Source of the DNA: DASZVN01 sp035547055
Lineage (GTDB): Bacteria > Pseudomonadota > Alphaproteobacteria > Rhizobiales > Methylopilaceae
Assembly: GCA_035547055.1 (NCBI GenBank)
Contig: DASZVN010000075.1
Coordinates: 1 to 7,153, forward strand
DNA: 7,153 nt
Reading direction: 5' to 3'
How positions within the stretch are numbered: position 1 is the stretch's first letter; each line of letters begins with the position of its first letter. A program made the translations under genes and the position numbers. Below, piece after piece: positions 5,273 through 7,153 of this stretch. The notes under the pieces were generated by a model. That model made no database searches and was not told the DNA's origin. It saw only the letters and a program-made list of their open reading frames with translations.

Positions 5273-6742
5273 ATGGCGAAGGTCGTGGTGGTGGGGGCCG
5301 GCATCGCCGGCCTGTCGGCGGCGCTCACCGCGCGTGAGGGCGGCGCCGACGTTACGGTATTAGAGGCGGCGCCGCTCGAGGAGCGCGGCGGCAACACCCG
5401 CTTCTCCAACTCGGCGATGCGCTTCGTCAGCGCCGGGCCCGAGGACGTCTATCGCCTGGTCCCCGACCTCAACGACGACGAGAAGGCCCGCGGCGTCTTC
5501 ACCAGCTACAGCCGCGAGGACTATTTCGACGACATCGCCCGCATCACCCAATATCGCTGCGACCCGGCGATGGTCGACGCGCTGGTCGACAACAGCTACC
5601 AGACCCTGCTCTGGCTCAAGGACCAGGGCGTGCGCTTCCTGCCGATGTGGGAATGGGCGCTGAAGCTGCCGGACGGGCGGGTCGATTTCGGCGGCGGCGG
5701 CGGACTGGAAGCCTGGGGCGCCGGCGCCGGCATCTCCGACGCGCTGTTCGCCCGCGCCGGGAAGACCGGCATCGCCGTCCACTACGACACCCGCGCCGAG
5801 GCGCTGGTCGACACCGACGGCGGCGTCCGCGGCGTCGTCGCGCGGCAGGGCCGCCGGCGCGTCGAGTTCCCGGCGGACCGCGTGGTGCTCGCGGCCGGCG
5901 GCTTCCAGGCCAGCCCGGAGATGCGGGTGCGCTATCTCGGGCCGGGCTGGGATCTCGCGAAGGTGCGCGGCAGCCGCTTCGACGTCGGCGACGGCCTCCG
6001 CATGGCGCTGGCGGCGGGCGCACAGGCTTACGGCAATTGGTCGGGCTGCCATTCGGCGAGCTGGGACCTCAACGCGCCGGACGTGAACACGCTCGAATTC
6101 GGTACGGTCTGGAAGCGCGACGATTTCATCTACGGCATCATGGTGAACGCCCGCGGCGAGCGCTTCGTCGACGAGGGCGAGGACGTCCGCAGCCACATCT
6201 ATGCCCGCATGGGCCGCGAGGTGCTGGCGCAGCCGCGGCAGTTCGCGTGGCAGGTCTACGACGCCAAGGTGGCCCGGCTGATCCACGCCGAATACCGCAC
6301 CCGCCGCTCGCGCCGGGTGGTGGCGGATACGCTGGAGGAGCTGGTCGCGAAGATGGAAGGCGTCGACCGCGACGGCTTCCTCGCGACCGTCGCCGCCTTC
6401 AACGCCGCCGTCCGCGACCGGCCCGCCTTCGATCCCGGCGTCAAGGACGGGCGGCGGACGCGCGGGCTCGCGGTCGACAAGACCAACTGGGCGCAGGCGC
6501 TGGACACGCCGCCCTACGAGGCGTTCGGGGTGACCTGCGGCATCACCTTCACCTTCGGCGGGGTCCGCATCGACACCGCCGGACATGTGCTCGACGTGGC
6601 CGGCCGGGCAATTCCCGGCCTCTACGCGGCCGGCGAGATGGCCGGCGGGCTGTTCTATTTCAACTATGCCGGCGGCGCCGGCCTCTCGGGCGCGGCGGTG
6701 TTCGGGCGTCTCGCCGGTGCATCGGCTGCCGCCGACCCCTGA
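5273..6742 (+). CDS. FAD-dependent tricarballylate dehydrogenase TcuA-like flavoprotein
   Basis: A 489-residue flavoprotein of the FAD_binding_2 (fumarate reductase/succinate dehydrogenase flavoprotein) superfamily, most like TcuA, which oxidises tricarballylate to cis-aconitate. The FAD motif is G8-A-G10-I-A-G13 with Glu31 at the end of the second strand, followed by ERGGNTRFSNSAMRF (37-51), which resembles the TcuA group. The segment FGGGGGLEAWGAGAG (139-153), RVVLAAGGF (203-211) and the capping domain with RFVDEGEDVRSHIY (297-310) follow. The C-terminal FAD segment, from TCGITFTFGGVRID (421-434) to LYAAGEMAGGLFYFNY (450-465), is a close fit to TcuA as I recall it. No heme-binding domain or signal peptide is seen, so it is probably cytoplasmic. 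The start is supported by GGGAGGG nine bases upstream. TcuB, the iron-sulfur/heme protein that reoxidises TcuA, is not adjacent; the next gene is a regulator. A related 3-ketosteroid dehydrogenase or fumarate reductase activity is an alternative. Confidence 0.8.
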   Translation: MAKVVVVGAGIAGLSAALTAREGGADVTVLEAAPLEERGGNTRFSNSAMRFVSAGPEDVYRLVPDLNDDEKARGVFTSYSREDYFDDIARITQYRCDPAMVDALVDNSYQTLLWLKDQGVRFLPMWEWALKLPDGRVDFGGGGGLEAWGAGAGISDALFARAGKTGIAVHYDTRAEALVDTDGGVRGVVARQGRRRVEFPADRVVLAAGGFQASPEMRVRYLGPGWDLAKVRGSRFDVGDGLRMALAAGAQAYGNWSGCHSASWDLNAPDVNTLEFGTVWKRDDFIYGIMVNARGERFVDEGEDVRSHIYARMGREVLAQPRQFAWQVYDAKVARLIHAEYRTRRSRRVVADTLEELVAKMEGVDRDGFLATVAAFNAAVRDRPAFDPGVKDGRRTRGLAVDKTNWAQALDTPPYEAFGVTCGITFTFGGVRIDTAGHVLDVAGRAIPGLYAAGEMAGGLFYFNYAGGAGLSGAAVFGRLAGASAAADP

Positions 6743-6767
6743 CGGGCGCCGCGAACGCAGCTATGCT
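6739..6767 (+). promoter_or_regulatory. Candidate promoter for the ModE-like gene, probably leaderless
   Basis: CTGACG (6739-6744, four of six matches to TTGACA) and TATGCT (6762-6767, four of six matches to TATAAT) are spaced by the ideal 17 bases. The -35 box overlaps the stop codon of the TcuA-like gene. Only six bases lie between the -10 box and the ATG at 6774, so transcription would begin at or next to the start codon and give a leaderless mRNA. No Shine-Dalgarno sequence precedes this ATG, which agrees. Confidence 0.45.
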
Positions 6768-6773
6768 GGGCCG

Positions 6774-7112
6774 ATGGCAACGCTCAGCATCCGCGTCGAC
6801 CTGAACCCGTCGAAGCGACTCGGCCCGGGCAAGATCGACCTCCTGGAGAAGATCGCCGAGCTCGGCTCGATCTCGGCGGCCGGGCGCGCCATGAGCATGT
6901 CGTACCGCCGCGCCTGGGAGCTGGTGGCGGACCTCAACGCCGCCTTCGGCCAGCCGGTGGTCGAGGCTCAGCCCGGCGGCAAGAGCGGCGGCGGCGCCCG
7001 GCTGACCGCGTTCGGCCGCGAGCTCGTGACCCGCTACCGCGCGATCGAAGCCGACGCCGCCAAGGCGGTCGCGCCCCACCTCAAGGCCTTCGAGTCCGCC
7101 AGCCGCAAGTAG
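6774..7112 (+). CDS. ModE-like winged-helix DNA-binding regulator without molybdate-binding domain
   Basis: A 112-residue cytoplasmic DNA-binding protein matching the N-terminal winged-helix domain of ModE/LysR-type regulators. Typical marks are KIDLLEKIAELGSISAAGRA (20-39) and the recognition helix MSYRRAWELVADLN (42-55), then a Gly-rich wing (QPGGKSGGGARLTAFGREL, 66-84) and a final helix (RYRAIEADAAKAVAPHLKAF) that may dimerise. Full ModE has about 260 residues with two C-terminal molybdate-binding (MOP) domains; these are absent, and the protein ends naturally with a TAG after the helix. Such short forms are common in alphaproteobacteria and often occur as independent genes. The ATG at 6774 is chosen because homology begins with LSIRVDL; the frame is open back to 6585 but that part overlaps the preceding gene. 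It lies 31 bases after the TcuA-like gene in the same direction. What it senses and which genes it controls are unknown; it might regulate the flavoprotein or molybdenum metabolism. Confidence 0.85.
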   Translation: MATLSIRVDLNPSKRLGPGKIDLLEKIAELGSISAAGRAMSMSYRRAWELVADLNAAFGQPVVEAQPGGKSGGGARLTAFGRELVTRYRAIEADAAKAVAPHLKAFESASRK

Positions 7113-7121
7113 GCCTTCCCC

Positions 7122-7153
7122 TGTCGTCCCGGCCGAACCGACGGCGAAAGCCG
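7122..7153. repeat. Possible start of a REP-type repeat or terminator hairpin, cut by window end
   Basis: After the last stop codon comes TGTCGTCCCGGCCGAACCG, which resembles the first half of palindromic intergenic repeats common in Rhizobiales genomes. CGGC (7130-7133) can pair with GCCG (7150-7153), and the pairing would extend to eight bases if the sequence beyond the window continues with GGAC. It could equally be a transcription terminator of the regulator gene. Confidence 0.35.

Noticed and set aside
5296..5312. Perfect hairpin GGCCGGC-ATC-GCCGGCC just inside the TcuA-like gene.
   Set aside because: It is explained by codons for the conserved FAD motif (AGIAG) in GC-rich DNA; no sign of a regulatory role.
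5690..5703. A run of GGC repeats that might be a slippage site in the TcuA-like gene.
   Set aside because: It encodes a Gly stretch expected in this part of the family, is short, and the frame is intact on both sides.
6602..6620. Perfect hairpin GGCCGGG-CAATT-CCCGGCC near the end of the TcuA-like gene.
   Set aside because: It lies within conserved coding sequence and has no following T run, so it is not a convincing terminator.
6585..6773. An upstream start for the ModE-like protein inside the flavoprotein gene.
   Set aside because: The added residues lie in a different frame of the flavoprotein gene and do not resemble the family, which starts around MATLSIRVDL.
1..7153. tRNA or rRNA genes, CRISPR arrays, toxin-antitoxin pairs, phage or defence genes.
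   Set aside because: Nothing in the sequence resembles these; apart from the insertion sequence end the window is ordinary metabolic and regulatory genes.

Overview
The window is very GC-rich bacterial DNA, with third codon positions almost all G or C and dense genes. Gene types (SMP-30 lactonase, GMC oxidoreductase, LivK-type binding protein, TcuA-like flavoprotein, short ModE-like regulator) and a terminal sequence resembling REP-type repeats suggest an alphaproteobacterium, probably Rhizobiales or a relative. This assignment is inference; no rRNA or other phylogenetic marker is present.

Layout. Positions 1-365 hold the 3' end of an IS5-family (IS427-like) DDE transposase, whose left part lies outside the window. 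Nine bases after its stop begins a tight three-gene plus-strand set: an SMP-30/gluconolactonase-type lactonase (375-1289), a D-2-hydroxyacid dehydrogenase (1306-2268) and a GMC-family FAD alcohol dehydrogenase (2265-3872, GTG start overlapping the previous stop by 4 bases). Converging on it, with 3 bases between the stops, is a minus-strand periplasmic LivK-type binding protein (3876-5093) with a perfect ribosome binding site and a twin-arginine-like signal peptide. A 179-base divergent intergenic region (5094-5272) separates it from a plus-strand TcuA-like FAD dehydrogenase (5273-6742), followed by a 112-residue ModE-type winged-helix regulator (6774-7112). The last 41 bases hold half of a possible REP-type or terminator hairpin.

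How the genes may work together. The first three genes are consistent with a small oxidation module: a flavin alcohol dehydrogenase makes an aldehyde, ketone or lactone, a lactonase opens a lactone, and an NAD(P)-dependent 2-hydroxyacid dehydrogenase interconverts a hydroxy acid and a 2-keto acid. The binding protein could capture the substrate or a related amino acid or organic acid, and the TcuA-like enzyme could oxidise a carboxylic acid. The substrate cannot be read from the sequence. All five metabolic genes look intact. The most noteworthy points are the insertion sequence end directly against the lactonase start codon, a likely leaderless promoter for the ModE-like gene, and the absence in the window of partners normally expected for the binding protein (permease and ATPase) and for TcuA (TcuB). 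I found no convincing evidence of a wholly new system.
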